A stretch of 64,000 bases of DNA from Microbacterium paraoxydans (GTDB lineage Bacteria > Actinomycetota > Actinomycetes > Actinomycetales > Microbacteriaceae). Location: NCBI RefSeq assembly GCF_020524545.1, contig NZ_JAIVLG010000001.1, positions 248,001 to 312,000 of the forward strand. The letters run 5' to 3'. The position numbers and the translations under genes are program-made. Under the pieces are notes generated by a model. The model searched no databases. It saw only the letters and a list, made by a program, of their open reading frames with translations, and was not told where the DNA came from. Shown here piece after piece: positions 50,291-60,883 of the stretch; the first letter of the stretch is position 1; every line of letters begins with the position of its first letter.

Positions 50291-51439
50291 ATGTCCAGAC
50301 CACTCGCGGGACCGCAAAGCCTGCTCCGCACGCTCAACGGCCGCGCGATCCTGGAGGCACTGGCCCGCAGCGGCCCGCAGACCCGCGCGCAGCTGATGTC
50401 GACGACCGGCCTCTCCCGCACCGCCGTCACGCAGGTGCTGCGGATGCTCGAAGGGTCAGGCGCCGTCGCAGCGGCCGGCGTCGACCGTGAGACTCGCGGG
50501 CCGGCGGCGGGACGCGTCGCCCTGCATCCGCGACTCGGGTTCGCCGCAGCCGTGCACATCGACCACCAGGCAGCTCATGTCGTCCTCGTGGATGCGAGCG
50601 GGACCGTGCGCGCCGAGCAGCACGCCGCGCTCGCGCCCACCCAAGACCGTGTCGAGCGCATCGTCGAGCTCGTCGACCGCTGCCGTCGTGCGGTCGAGGC
50701 GGCGAAGGACGCCGTCCAGCTCGCCGTCGTCGGCGTTCCGGGCATCGTGACCCCCGATGGCGGCATCAGGGACGACCTCGGACCCGATGGCGGCGCCTTC
50801 CGCGCGGCGCTGGCCGCGGCCCTCGACTGCCCGGTCCGCGTGGAGAACGACGTCAATCTCGCCGCCCTCGCCGAACTCACCGCAGGTGCGGGTGGTGACC
50901 TCGCCAGCTTCGCGCTGCTCCTGCTGGACGACGGACTGGGGGCCGGGATCGTGGTCGACGGGGCGTTGCACCGCGGGTTCTCCGGTGTGGCGGGTGAGGT
51001 CATGTACCTGCCGCAGCCCCCGCTCCCGATCGGGGCACCGGTCGTGAGCGATGCCGTGGTCCGCGATCTCGCCCTCAACGAGGGATGCGATCCCGACGTC
51101 CCGCTGGCAGGGCACCTCGAAGCCGCGGCGCGAGGGGACTCGGCGTCGAGCCGGGTCGTGGACGAGATCGGACGACGTATCGTTCTCGTCGCCGGCAGCG
51201 TCGGCCTGGTGCTCGACCCCGAAGCCTTCATCCTCAGCGGCCGGGCGGCTCACCCTGCGCTCGTCGCCGTGATCGAGCGGATTGCCGAGGAATACGCGGC
51301 GCAGCTCCCGCTGCGGTTCCTCGTGTCCTCGTTCGGTCCTGAGGCACCGCTCGTGGGCGCCGTCGGCGAGGCGGCCGCCGCCCTCCGAGGCACCCTGTTC
51401 ACCCGTATCCTCACTCCGGCCGCGAGGGCCGGACGCTGA
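50291..51439 (+). CDS. ROK family transcriptional regulator
   Basis: 382 residues: N-terminal winged helix (GRAILEALARSGPQTRAQLMSTTGLSRTAVTQVLRML) and a ROK sugar-binding domain. The kinase ATP motif (DxGGT) and the CxCGxxGC zinc cluster are not present, so it is a regulator, not a kinase. It stands just upstream of the ChbG-like deacetylase and the sugar transporter and probably senses their substrate. An upstream leader of about 200 bases faces the M23 gene. Confidence 0.88.
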   Translation: MSRPLAGPQSLLRTLNGRAILEALARSGPQTRAQLMSTTGLSRTAVTQVLRMLEGSGAVAAAGVDRETRGPAAGRVALHPRLGFAAAVHIDHQAAHVVLVDASGTVRAEQHAALAPTQDRVERIVELVDRCRRAVEAAKDAVQLAVVGVPGIVTPDGGIRDDLGPDGGAFRAALAAALDCPVRVENDVNLAALAELTAGAGGDLASFALLLLDDGLGAGIVVDGALHRGFSGVAGEVMYLPQPPLPIGAPVVSDAVVRDLALNEGCDPDVPLAGHLEAAARGDSASSRVVDEIGRRIVLVAGSVGLVLDPEAFILSGRAAHPALVAVIERIAEEYAAQLPLRFLVSSFGPEAPLVGAVGEAAAALRGTLFTRILTPAARAGR

Positions 51440-51483
51440 GGACAGCCCGCACCACCCCACCCTCCCTTCCGACAGGATCACCG

Positions 51484-52413
51484 ATGACCGCTCCCTCCGA
51501 CCTCGCCGACCGTCTCGGCCTCGCCCCCGGCGCACGGGCGATCATCATCAATGCGGATGACTTCGGCATGTGCCATGCGGCGAACCTCGCCATCACCGAC
51601 CTCCTCGACGCCGGACGGATCGACTCCGCGACCGTGATGGTGCCGTGCTCGTGGTCGCCGGAGGCACTTGCCTTCGCCGCGTCCCGCACCGATCTCGACA
51701 TCGGCGTGCATCTCGTGCTCACCAGCGAGTGGTCTCGTTACCGGTGGCGGCCGCTCACCGGCACGGCCACGAGCCTGGTCGACGCGGCGGGCTTCTTCCC
51801 CGTGGACGTCGCGACCGTCGAGCAGACCGCGTCGGACGAGGACGTCGCCGCCGAACTCGCCGCCCAGCTGCAGACAGCGCTCGACGCCGGCGTCGATGTG
51901 ACGCACCTCGACAACCACATGGGGTCCGTGTACGGACTCATGACCGGCCGCGACTTCCTTCGTCCGGTGTTCGAGCTCGCTGCGCGACACGGTCTCCCGT
52001 TCCGCTTGCCGCGCAGCATGGACGGGGTGGGCGAGGACGCGGCCCTTCAGGCGACGCTCGACGCCGCGGCCGCCGCCGCCGACGCGTCCGGAGTCGTGAT
52101 CATCGACCGGTTGTGGTCGCATCCGTTCCCGCTCCTCGGCGAGGGCACGGCGCAGGAGGAGACCTACGAGCAGGTGCGCGACGGGTTCATCGCCCTGCTG
52201 CGCGCCGTCCCCGCCGGTGTGACCGAGATCTACCTGCATCCGATGGTCGACGACGAGGAGCTGCGGTCGGCGGTCGACTTCGGCGCCGTGAAGCGCGGCT
52301 ATGAGCTGCGGCTGCTCCGTGACCCTGCGGTGCTGCAGGCGATCGAGGATGAGGCGCTCGTGCGCGTCGGCTGGCGCGCCCTGCGCGACCTGCAGCGGGC
52401 AGGCGTCCGATGA
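51484..52413 (+). CDS. ChbG/YdjC family carbohydrate deacetylase
   Basis: 309-residue polysaccharide-deacetylase-like protein. The metal motif is IINADDFGMC (residues 21-30), HLDNH carries further ligands, and EIYLHPMVDD the C-terminal His. Family members remove an acetyl group from chitobiose or related diacetylated sugars. It overlaps the MFS transporter (ATGA) and follows the ROK regulator, indicating an import-and-deacetylate unit for an N-acetylated oligosaccharide. Confidence 0.9.
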   Translation: MTAPSDLADRLGLAPGARAIIINADDFGMCHAANLAITDLLDAGRIDSATVMVPCSWSPEALAFAASRTDLDIGVHLVLTSEWSRYRWRPLTGTATSLVDAAGFFPVDVATVEQTASDEDVAAELAAQLQTALDAGVDVTHLDNHMGSVYGLMTGRDFLRPVFELAARHGLPFRLPRSMDGVGEDAALQATLDAAAAAADASGVVIIDRLWSHPFPLLGEGTAQEETYEQVRDGFIALLRAVPAGVTEIYLHPMVDDEELRSAVDFGAVKRGYELRLLRDPAVLQAIEDEALVRVGWRALRDLQRAGVR

Positions 52414-53735
52414 CCTCGGCGGGCGAGCGTCTGCGCGATCGTCGTCTCGACGCAGCTCCCAGCCGGAGGCAGGCGATCGCGTTCGGGGCCTCCGGGTTCC
52501 CCACGCAGCTCATGGCGCAGACCTTCTCGGCCTTCGTCGTCTACTTCTACGTCTCGCATCTCGCGGTGCCGGCCGGGTGGGTCGCTGTGGCGATGATCGC
52601 CCACGGCATTCTGAACGCGGTGCTGAACCCCGTCGTCGGGGCGATCTCCGACCGGCTGCGGACTCCCTGGGGACGTCGCATCCCCTGGATCGGCCTGGGG
52701 ATCGTGCCGCTCGTCGTCGCGTTCACGCTGGTGTGGATGCCGCCCGAGCTCCCGGTCGCCGGTCTCATCGTCTGGTTCCTCGTCGTCGTGGCCGTGTACG
52801 ACATCGCCTTCGTCGTCGTGGTGCTGAACATCTCGGCGCTGTTCCCCGAGATCTTCCGCACCACGGAGGAACGTGCGCGCGGCAACGTCCCCCGGCAGAT
52901 CTTCGCGATCCTCGGCATGGTCCTCGGCACGGCCGGTGCCCCCGCCCTGTACGGCGCTCTCGGATGGCCGGGCATGGCGCTCGTGCTCGGCGCGGTGTGC
53001 CTGGTGCTGCTCGCCTGGTCGTTCTTCGGCGGCATGATCGAGCGTCGCGTCCCCGAGACGGCGTCGGAGGCCATGCGGTGGAAGGACCAGCTGACCTACA
53101 CCTTCCGCAACCGGGCCTTCGTCCCCTATGTGCTGGGCTCGCTGTTCGTGCAGACCTCGATCGCCGTGATCCTGGCTGCGGTCCCCTTCTACGTGCGGTA
53201 CTCGCTGCAGGCCGCGGAAGGGGAGGGGAGCCTGCTCCTCGGGGCGATCTTCGTCACGGCCATCCCCTCGATCGTGCTGTGGAGCGCTGTCGTGCGGCGC
53301 ACGTCGCCGCGCACCGCCGTGCTGTGGAGCGTCGCGGTGTTCGGCGTCGCCGTGCTCGGCTACCTCGTCCCGTCGACCGTGCTCGGGGCGTCGCTGGTCG
53401 GCATCGCGGTGGGGGTCGGCGTCGGCGGACTCCTGCAGCTGCTCGAGGTGATGCTCGCGCAGATCATCGACGACGATGCCGTGCGCACCGGTCACCGCCG
53501 GGAGGGGGCCTATTTCGGAGTGAACGGCTTCGTGGTGCGGGGTTCGGTCGTGCTGCAGGCGATCGTCGCCGCGGTGGTGCTGACGGCAACGGGGTTCGAC
53601 GCCACGCTCGGCGATGCGCAACCGGAGAGCGTCGACGGGGGCATCCGCCTGATGCTCGCGGTGATCCCGCTCGGGTTCACGGCCCTCGCGTGGTTCTGCT
53701 TCTGGCTCTATCCGATCCGCACCCGAGACGTCTGA
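52410..53735 (+). CDS. MFS/GPH-type sugar transporter
   Basis: 441 residues with about twelve membrane helices of the glycoside-pentoside-hexuronide:cation symporter type. GAISDRLRTPWGRRIPWIGLG is the characteristic loop after helix 2. ATG 52410 overlaps the deacetylase stop, so it likely imports the deacetylase substrate. Ends three bases before convergent galE with no obvious terminator. Confidence 0.88.
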   Translation: MTSAGERLRDRRLDAAPSRRQAIAFGASGFPTQLMAQTFSAFVVYFYVSHLAVPAGWVAVAMIAHGILNAVLNPVVGAISDRLRTPWGRRIPWIGLGIVPLVVAFTLVWMPPELPVAGLIVWFLVVVAVYDIAFVVVVLNISALFPEIFRTTEERARGNVPRQIFAILGMVLGTAGAPALYGALGWPGMALVLGAVCLVLLAWSFFGGMIERRVPETASEAMRWKDQLTYTFRNRAFVPYVLGSLFVQTSIAVILAAVPFYVRYSLQAAEGEGSLLLGAIFVTAIPSIVLWSAVVRRTSPRTAVLWSVAVFGVAVLGYLVPSTVLGASLVGIAVGVGVGGLLQLLEVMLAQIIDDDAVRTGHRREGAYFGVNGFVVRGSVVLQAIVAAVVLTATGFDATLGDAQPESVDGGIRLMLAVIPLGFTALAWFCFWLYPIRTRDV

Positions 53736-53738
53736 CCG

Positions 53739-54719
53739 CTAGAGGGACGCCGCCTTCCGTGCCTCCCAGCCCGTGCGCACCATCTCGTCGACGGTGTACC
53801 GCATCGTCCAGTCGAGGTCGCGCGCGGCGAGCTCCCCGGTGGCCACGATGCGGTCGGGGTCGCCAGGACGCCGGGGCCCGATCTCGGGGGTGAAGTCGAT
53901 GCCGGTGACGCGGGCGACGGCATCCATGATCTGCATGACGCTGAGTCCGTCGCCGGATCCGAGGTTGTACGCGGTCTCGATCGGCCGGCCGTCGGCGAGG
54001 CGCTGGGCTGCGGCCACGTGTGCCGCCGCGATGTCGCCAACGTGCACGTAGTCGCGCACGTTGGTGCCGTCCTCGGTGGCGTAGTCGTCGCCGAAGATCT
54101 TCGGCGTCCTGCCCTCGAGCAGCGCCTCGAACACGATCGGGAAGAGGTTGTGCGGGCTCACGTCGTACACCGTCGGGTCAGCCGACCCCACGACGTTGAA
54201 GTATCGCAGCGAGGTGTGACGCAGCGGGCGTGCGGACTCGGCCGTCGCGATCGCCTGGTCGCGCAGCAGCCATTCCCCGATGAGCTTCGACTCCCCGTAC
54301 GGACTGGCCGGCTTCTTCGCGGTGTCCTCGACGACCAGCGCGACCTCGGGGGTGCCGAACACGGCGGCCGAGGAGGAGAACACGATGTTCGAGACCCCAG
54401 CGGCCTCCATGGCCTCGAGGATGATCCGGGTGCCCTCGACGTTCTGGGCGTAGGTGTGCAGGGGGCGCTGCACCGAGACACCTGCGTACTTGTACCCGGC
54501 GACGTGGATCACGCCTTCCGCGTCGTGGTCGCGCAGCGTCTTCTCGACGAGCGCGCGGTCGAGGATGCTCCCCCGCACGAACGGCACGCCCTCGGGCACG
54601 AACCGTGCGATTCCGCTCGACAGGTCGTCGAGGACGACGGGGGTGAGTCCGGCAGCAGCGAGGGCGCGGACGACGTGGGCTCCGATGTAGCCGGCGCCGC
54701 CGGTGACGATCCAGGACAT
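53739..54719 (-). CDS. galE: UDP-glucose 4-epimerase
   Basis: 326-residue extended SDR. It has the NAD motif TGGAGYIGAHVV, FSSSAAVFG (Ser), Tyr/Lys in PYGESK, and the family signature RYFNVVGSA. Interconverts UDP-galactose and UDP-glucose, completing the Leloir pathway with galT and galK directly upstream. ATG 54719 is 54 bases after galK. The stop is TAG, unlike the TGA stops common here. Confidence 0.93.
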   Translation of the reverse strand: MSWIVTGGAGYIGAHVVRALAAAGLTPVVLDDLSSGIARFVPEGVPFVRGSILDRALVEKTLRDHDAEGVIHVAGYKYAGVSVQRPLHTYAQNVEGTRIILEAMEAAGVSNIVFSSSAAVFGTPEVALVVEDTAKKPASPYGESKLIGEWLLRDQAIATAESARPLRHTSLRYFNVVGSADPTVYDVSPHNLFPIVFEALLEGRTPKIFGDDYATEDGTNVRDYVHVGDIAAAHVAAAQRLADGRPIETAYNLGSGDGLSVMQIMDAVARVTGIDFTPEIGPRRPGDPDRIVATGELAARDLDWTMRYTVDEMVRTGWEARKAASL

Positions 54720-54772
54720 GTGCTTCTCTCTCCCCGCCGCGCACCCCCGGCGCGGCCCCACGGAACATTCTG

Positions 54773-55956
<1,184 letters not shown>

Positions 55957-55960
<4 letters not shown>

Positions 55961-57159
55961 GCGGAAGCTCCTTCTGCGGTGGTGGTCGGCGACGCGCGCT
56001 CGATGGCCTCGCGGAGACGAGCAGCCCCCGTCTCCGGGGGTACTTCGGCCGCCCAGGCCCACATCGCGGCCTCGGAGCCGGCGAGGTACTTCAGCTTGTC
56101 GGCGGCGCGGCGCGGACTCGTCAGCTGCAGGTGCAGGCGCACGGTGTCGCGGCCGACGTGCACCGGTGCCTGATGCCAGGCGGCGATGTACGGGGTGGGG
56201 GAGTCGTAGAGGGCGTCGACGCCCCGAAGAAGACGCAGGTAGAGCGGGGCGAGCTCGTCGCGCTCGGCCGAACTCGTCTCGGCGAGGTCGGGGACATGGC
56301 GGTGCGGCATCAGGTGCACTTCGAGCGGCCAGCGGGCGGCGAACGGCACGAAGGCGGTCCAGTGCTCGCCGCGGAGGACCACGCGATCCGACGCCTGCTC
56401 GGACTCGAGGATGCGCTGGAACAGGTCGGGCGCCGTCCGGTCGATCGACTCCAGCACGCGAGCGGTGCGCGGGGTCACATACGGGTAGGCGTAGATCTGA
56501 CCGTGTGGATGCGGCAGGGTGACGCCGATCGCCTCACCGCGGTTCTCGAAGGGGAACACCTGCTCGATACCGGGCAGTGTCGACAGCGCGGCGGTGCGAT
56601 CGGCCCAGGCCTCGATCACGGTGCGCGCGCGGGTCTCGGACTGCGTGCCGAACGAGCCGGAGTGCTCCGGGCTGAAGCAGACGACCTCGCAACGTCCGAC
56701 GGCGGCGCGGGTGCGGCCGAGACCCAGGGCGGCGAGGTCGTCGAGCCCGCGCGGTGCCTGGGACGCCCGGGGCGCGCCGCCCACGGCTTCGGTGAGCGCG
56801 GGGCCGAATGCGGGGGAGCGGTTCTCGAACACCGCGACGTCGTATCGCGATGGGACCTCGGACGGATTGCCGGGGGTCTGCGGTGCCAGCGGGTCGGCAT
56901 CCGCCCCCGGCATCATCACGCGGTTCTGCCGATTCGCCGCGACCGTGATCCAGTCGCCGGTGAGCACGTCCAAGCGCATGGTCGCGGTGTCGGGGCGCGG
57001 GTCGAGGGTGCGCGAGTCGACCGACCGCTCAGCGCCGAGGGTCGTGCCGGGTTCGTCGTAGTAGAAGAGATCGCGACCGTCGGCGAGGGTGGTGCTGCGT
57101 TTGACGACGCCGGCGCCGAGGGACTCTGTGCGCAACTCAGGAAAATCGTGCGTGTTCAC
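55957..57159 (-). CDS. galT: galactose-1-phosphate uridylyltransferase
   Basis: 400-residue HIT-superfamily transferase. The catalytic histidine triad is TLPHPHGQIYAYPY, and VHLMPHRHVPDL with HQAPVH complete the metal/substrate sites. GTG 57159 is chosen: TACCAT (57166-57171) and TTGACG (57190-57195) form a promoter with an 18-bp spacer whose start point falls at the GTG, so the transcript is probably leaderless. Upstream in-frame extension would cross the promoter. First gene of galTKE. Confidence 0.9.
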
Positions 57160-57166
57160 GTAAACA
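57153..57166. promoter_or_regulatory. gal operator overlapping the galT start
   Basis: TGTTCACGTAAACA is palindromic apart from one pair and covers the GTG start, directly downstream of the -10 box TACCAT. The divergent LacI-family gene at 57233 is the likely ligand-responsive repressor. Confidence 0.6.
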
Positions 57167-57232
57167 TGGTACGCACAGCGCCGTGGTAACGTCAACATTG
57201 CGGAGTTGTAAACCGGAGGACGGAGGGCCAGG

Positions 57233-58258
57233 GTGAGCGAGCGCGGCCAGGTCGAGGGCCTCGGGTCCGATCGGCGACGCCCGGCGACGGGTCGTGTGTC
57301 GATGGCCATGGTCGCCGCCCGCGCAGGTGTCTCGGGGCAGACCGTCTCGCGCGTCGTCAACGACAGTCCGCGGGTCGATCCCGCCACCCGTGCTCGGGTC
57401 GAGCGTGCGATGGCGGAGCTGGGCTACCGTCCGCACCGCGTCGCTCGGGCACTGCGCACCGGTCGCTCGCAGACCATCGGACTCGTCGTCACCACTCTCG
57501 CCACGGTCGGCAACTCGCGGATGCTGCAGGCCACGGCGGAGGCTGCAGCTGAACGCGGCTACGCCCTCACGCTGGTGACCGCAGCCGCCGGTGTGGCCGA
57601 GGCGTTCGATCGGCTCTCCGAGCAGGAGGTGGACGGCGCGATCGTGCTGAACGAGGCGTCCGCGCTCGTGCCCCAGGTGCGGCCGCCCGAGGGATTGCGC
57701 CTGGTCGTGGTGGATGCTCCGATCGAAGCCGGCTTCGCGTCGGTGCACAGCGATCATGCCGGTGGCGCCGCCGCGGCCACGGCTCGACTCCTCGCTCTCG
57801 GCCACGACACGGTGCACCATCTCGCGGGCCCCGTCGACTCCTTCGCCGCGATCGAGCGGGAGCGTGGGTGGCGCGAGACCCTCGTGGCCGCCGGCGTTCG
57901 TCCGCCCGAGATCGTCCGCGGAGACTGGAGTGCGGACTCGGGGTATGCGGCGGGTGGGGAGCTGCGCGCGGCCTCCGCCGTGTTCTGCGCCAACGACCAG
58001 ATGGCGCTCGGCCTGCTGAGGGCGCTTGCCGAGTCGGGACGACGTGTGCCGGAGGACATCGGCGTGATCGGGTTCGACGATGTGCCGGAGGCGGCGAACT
58101 ACCGTCCTCCGCTGACCACGATCCATCAGGACTTCGCGGCTCTCGCGCATCGCGCCGTGTCGTCGCTCGTGGCCGCGATCGAGGGTGCTGCCGCAGAGGC
58201 GGTGTCCGTCATCGTCCCGACCGCGCTGATCGAGCGCTCCAGTACCGCCCCGCGCTGA
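57233..58258 (+). CDS. LacI family regulator of the gal operon
   Basis: 341 residues. The N-terminal LacI helix-turn-helix MAMVAARAGVSGQTVSRVVNDSPRVDPATRARVERAM is followed by the hinge helix HRVARALRTGRS and a periplasmic-binding-protein-like sensor domain. Divergent from galTKE, so galactose-responsive control is inferred. GGAGG lies before GTG 57233. The stop codon is embedded in the first unit of a tandem repeat. Confidence 0.9.
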   Translation: MSERGQVEGLGSDRRRPATGRVSMAMVAARAGVSGQTVSRVVNDSPRVDPATRARVERAMAELGYRPHRVARALRTGRSQTIGLVVTTLATVGNSRMLQATAEAAAERGYALTLVTAAAGVAEAFDRLSEQEVDGAIVLNEASALVPQVRPPEGLRLVVVDAPIEAGFASVHSDHAGGAAAATARLLALGHDTVHHLAGPVDSFAAIERERGWRETLVAAGVRPPEIVRGDWSADSGYAAGGELRAASAVFCANDQMALGLLRALAESGRRVPEDIGVIGFDDVPEAANYRPPLTTIHQDFAALAHRAVSSLVAAIEGAAAEAVSVIVPTALIERSSTAPR

Positions 58259-58347
58259 CGCCGCGCCCCCTCCTGACGCCGCGCCCCCTCCTGACGCCGA
58301 CGCCCCCTCCTGCCGCCGACGCCCCCTCCTGTCGCCGACGCCCCCGC
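58255..58347. repeat. GC-rich tandem repeat, five units
   Basis: Five head-to-tail units of 18-19 bases (CTGACGCCGCGCCCCCTC and variants with CTGCCGCCGAC or CTGTCGCCGAC) start at 58255, 58273, 58291, 58310 and 58329. The lacI stop TGA is inside unit 1. A sixth truncated unit runs into an inverted version (GAGAGGGGGTCTCGGCG, from 58362), which can fold as a terminator. Confidence 0.75.
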
Positions 58348-58472
58348 CTGTCGCCGCGCGGGAGAGGGGGTCTCGGCGCTGGCGGGGGGCCTCAGCGGAC
58401 CCGGTGATCGTGCACTGCCCCGTCCGGGCCGCGTTGCGTGGTTGCGATCGGAGGCATCTCGTGACAGGATCA

Positions 58473-58488
58473 CGGAAAGCGCTTTCCG
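58473..58488. promoter_or_regulatory. LacI-type operator (perfect palindrome)
   Basis: CGGAAAGCGCTTTCCG is a perfect 16-bp palindrome with the central CG typical of LacI-family sites, about 50 bases upstream of the Gfo/Idh gene. The LacI protein encoded at 61819 is the obvious candidate repressor. Confidence 0.8.
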
Positions 58489-58538
58489 GTTGATGGATCG
58501 GAAGCACGAGCAGCCTCCCGACACAGAAACGGAACACC

Positions 58539-59702
58539 ATGGCACAGGCGAACACCCGCGAGATCGGGATCATCATGAACGGCGTCTCCGGGCGCATGGG
58601 ATACCGGCAGCACCTCGTGCGCTCGATTCTCGCGATCCGCGACGACGGCGGCATCGAGCTCCCCGACGGATCCCGTCTCACGGTGAAGCCGATCCTCGTG
58701 GGGCGCAGTGAGGCCAAGCTCGCAGAACTCGCGGCGAAGCACGACATCGCCGACTGGACCACCGACCTCGACGCGGCGCTCGCGGATCCGCAGTGGGAGA
58801 TCTACGCCGACTTCCTGGTGACGAAGGCGCGTGCCGCTGCGCTTCGCAAGGCCATCGCCGCTGGCAAGGCGATCTACACGGAGAAGCCCACCGCCGAGTC
58901 GCTGGAGGAGGCCGTCGAGCTCGCCCGTCTGGCGCAGCGCGCCGGGGTCAAGACCGGCGTCGTGCACGACAAGCTCTATCTTCCGGGGCTGCAGAAGCTC
59001 AAGCGGTTGATCGACTCCGGCTTCTTCGGTCGCATCCTGTCCGTGCGCGGCGAGTTCGGCTACTGGGTCTTCGAGGGCGACTGGCAGCCCGCGCAGCGGC
59101 CGAGCTGGAACTACCGCACCGAAGACGGGGGCGGCATCATCACCGACATGTTCCCGCACTGGAACTACGTGCTCGAGAATCTCTTCGGCGGGGTCAAGAG
59201 CGTCTACGCGCAGGCGGCCGTGCACATCCCGGACCGCTGGGACGAGAAGGGCGAGCACTACGCCGCGACGGCCGAGGACGCCGCCTACGGGATCTTCGAG
59301 CTGGACGGCGGCGTGATCGCCGAGATCAACTCCTCGTGGACCGTGCGCGTGAACCGCGACGAGCTGGTCGAGTTCCAGGTCGACGGAACGCACGGCTCCG
59401 CCGTGGTCGGCCTGTTCGGCGCGAAGATCCAGCCGCGCAACGCCACCCCCAAGCCCGTGTGGAACCCGGATCTGGAGGACACCCGCGACTATGACGCCGA
59501 CTGGCAGAAGGTGCCGACCAACGACATCTTCCTCAATGGCTTCCGTCAGCAGTGGGAGGAGTACCTGGTCTCCTATGCGGAGGGCACCGACTATCCGTTC
59601 GATCTGCTCGCGGGCGCCCGTGGTGTGCAGTTCGCGGAGGCCGGTCTGCGATCGAGCGCTGAGGGACGCAAGATCGCCCTCGAGTCGTTGACGCTGGACT
59701 GA
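58539..59702 (+). CDS. Gfo/Idh/MocA family oxidoreductase
   Basis: 387-residue NAD(P)-dependent sugar dehydrogenase-like protein. The N-terminal Rossmann domain is somewhat unusual (IGIIMNGVSGRMGYRQHLVRS). EKPTAESLEEAVEL is the conserved EKP motif, and GGGIITDMFPHWNYVLE holds the catalytic Asp/His region. It likely oxidises a sugar or sugar acid to a keto form. First gene behind the 16-bp operator; the next gene follows after 14 bases. Confidence 0.89.
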   Translation: MAQANTREIGIIMNGVSGRMGYRQHLVRSILAIRDDGGIELPDGSRLTVKPILVGRSEAKLAELAAKHDIADWTTDLDAALADPQWEIYADFLVTKARAAALRKAIAAGKAIYTEKPTAESLEEAVELARLAQRAGVKTGVVHDKLYLPGLQKLKRLIDSGFFGRILSVRGEFGYWVFEGDWQPAQRPSWNYRTEDGGGIITDMFPHWNYVLENLFGGVKSVYAQAAVHIPDRWDEKGEHYAATAEDAAYGIFELDGGVIAEINSSWTVRVNRDELVEFQVDGTHGSAVVGLFGAKIQPRNATPKPVWNPDLEDTRDYDADWQKVPTNDIFLNGFRQQWEEYLVSYAEGTDYPFDLLAGARGVQFAEAGLRSSAEGRKIALESLTLD

Positions 59703-59716
59703 GCCGGAGGCCCCGC

Positions 59717-60883
59717 ATGAGCACGCTCCGCCTCCTCCGCGCGACCGGCGCCGTCGACGAGGTCGGCCTCGTCGACGCGGCCCCCTACACGCGGCCTTCC
59801 GCCCCGCTCCAGAGCAGGGTCGCGTATGCCGCCGCCCACGTCGTGCCGAAGGTGCACGCCGACAACACTCCGGGGCAGCCGGCCGACATCGATTGGGATG
59901 CGACGCTGGCGTTCCGTCGTCACGTGTATTCGTGGGGCCTGGGCGTCGCGGATGCGATGGACACCGCGCAGCGGAACATGGGGCTGGACCCCGCGGCCAC
60001 GCGCGAGCTGATCACCCGCAGCGCCGAGGTCGCCCGCGAGGAAGGCGGCTCCGTCGTGGTGGGGGTCAACACCGACCACATCGCCGAGTCGCAGATCTCG
60101 CTGGATCGGGTGATCGCGGCGTATCTCGAACAGCTGGAGTTCGCCGAGGAGCAGGGCGCCGGGCCCGTGCTCATGGCCTCGCGCCACCTCGCCCGCGCCG
60201 CGGAGGATGCCGCCGACTACCGCCGCGTCTATCGCGAGGTCCTCTCTCGTGCCACGACGCCCGTGGTGCTGCACTGGCTGGGCACGGCCTTCGACCCGGA
60301 ACTCGCCGGATACTTCGGCGCGGAGGACTGGCGCTCCGCATCCGAGGTGCTCCTGCAGATCATCGCCGAGAGCGAGGGCAAGGTCGCGGGCGTCAAGATG
60401 AGTCTGCTGAACGCCGAGTCCGAGATCTCGGTGCGTGAGCGCCTCCCCGAGGGGGTGCGCATGTTCACCGGCGACGACTTCAACTACGTCGGTCTGATCG
60501 GGGGTGCCGCCGATGCGCAGACGCACTCCGATGCCCTGCTCGGCGCTTTCGCCGCGATCACTCCGGTCGCCTCTGCCGCGATCCAGGCGCTCGACGCGGG
60601 GGATCCCGCGTGCTATGCCGAGATCCTCGGCCCGACCGAATGCCTCAGCCGGCAGGTGTTCGCCGCACCCACTTTCTACTACAAGACCGGTGTCGCCTTT
60701 CTCGCCTGGCTCAACGGACACCAGCCCGCGTTCCAGATGGTCGGCGGGCTGCATTCGGCGCGGAGCCTCCCCCACCTCAGCCGCATCGTCGAGCTGGCAA
60801 ACTCGTCGCACGCACTGGAGCTCCCCGAGCTCGCCCGAGAGCGCTGGCACGGCCTGCTCCGGCTGAACGGGGTGGACGCATGA
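59717..60883 (+). CDS. DUF993 (dihydrodipicolinate-synthase-like) family protein
   Basis: 388 residues, a predicted TIM barrel distantly related to DHDPS/NAL aldolases. Lys227 in VAGVKMSLLNAE aligns with the Schiff-base Lys, but the DHDPS catalytic Tyr stretch is VLHWLGTAFDP here, so the mechanism may differ. It would cleave or condense a keto-sugar acid. Tightly placed between an oxidoreductase and a sugar isomerase with overlap to the latter. The physiological reaction is unknown. Confidence 0.87.
   Translation: MSTLRLLRATGAVDEVGLVDAAPYTRPSAPLQSRVAYAAAHVVPKVHADNTPGQPADIDWDATLAFRRHVYSWGLGVADAMDTAQRNMGLDPAATRELITRSAEVAREEGGSVVVGVNTDHIAESQISLDRVIAAYLEQLEFAEEQGAGPVLMASRHLARAAEDAADYRRVYREVLSRATTPVVLHWLGTAFDPELAGYFGAEDWRSASEVLLQIIAESEGKVAGVKMSLLNAESEISVRERLPEGVRMFTGDDFNYVGLIGGAADAQTHSDALLGAFAAITPVASAAIQALDAGDPACYAEILGPTECLSRQVFAAPTFYYKTGVAFLAWLNGHQPAFQMVGGLHSARSLPHLSRIVELANSSHALELPELARERWHGLLRLNGVDA

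Noticed and set aside
58255..58347. Possible CRISPR array
   Set aside because: Units abut with no spacers and are 18-19 bases; this is a simple tandem repeat.
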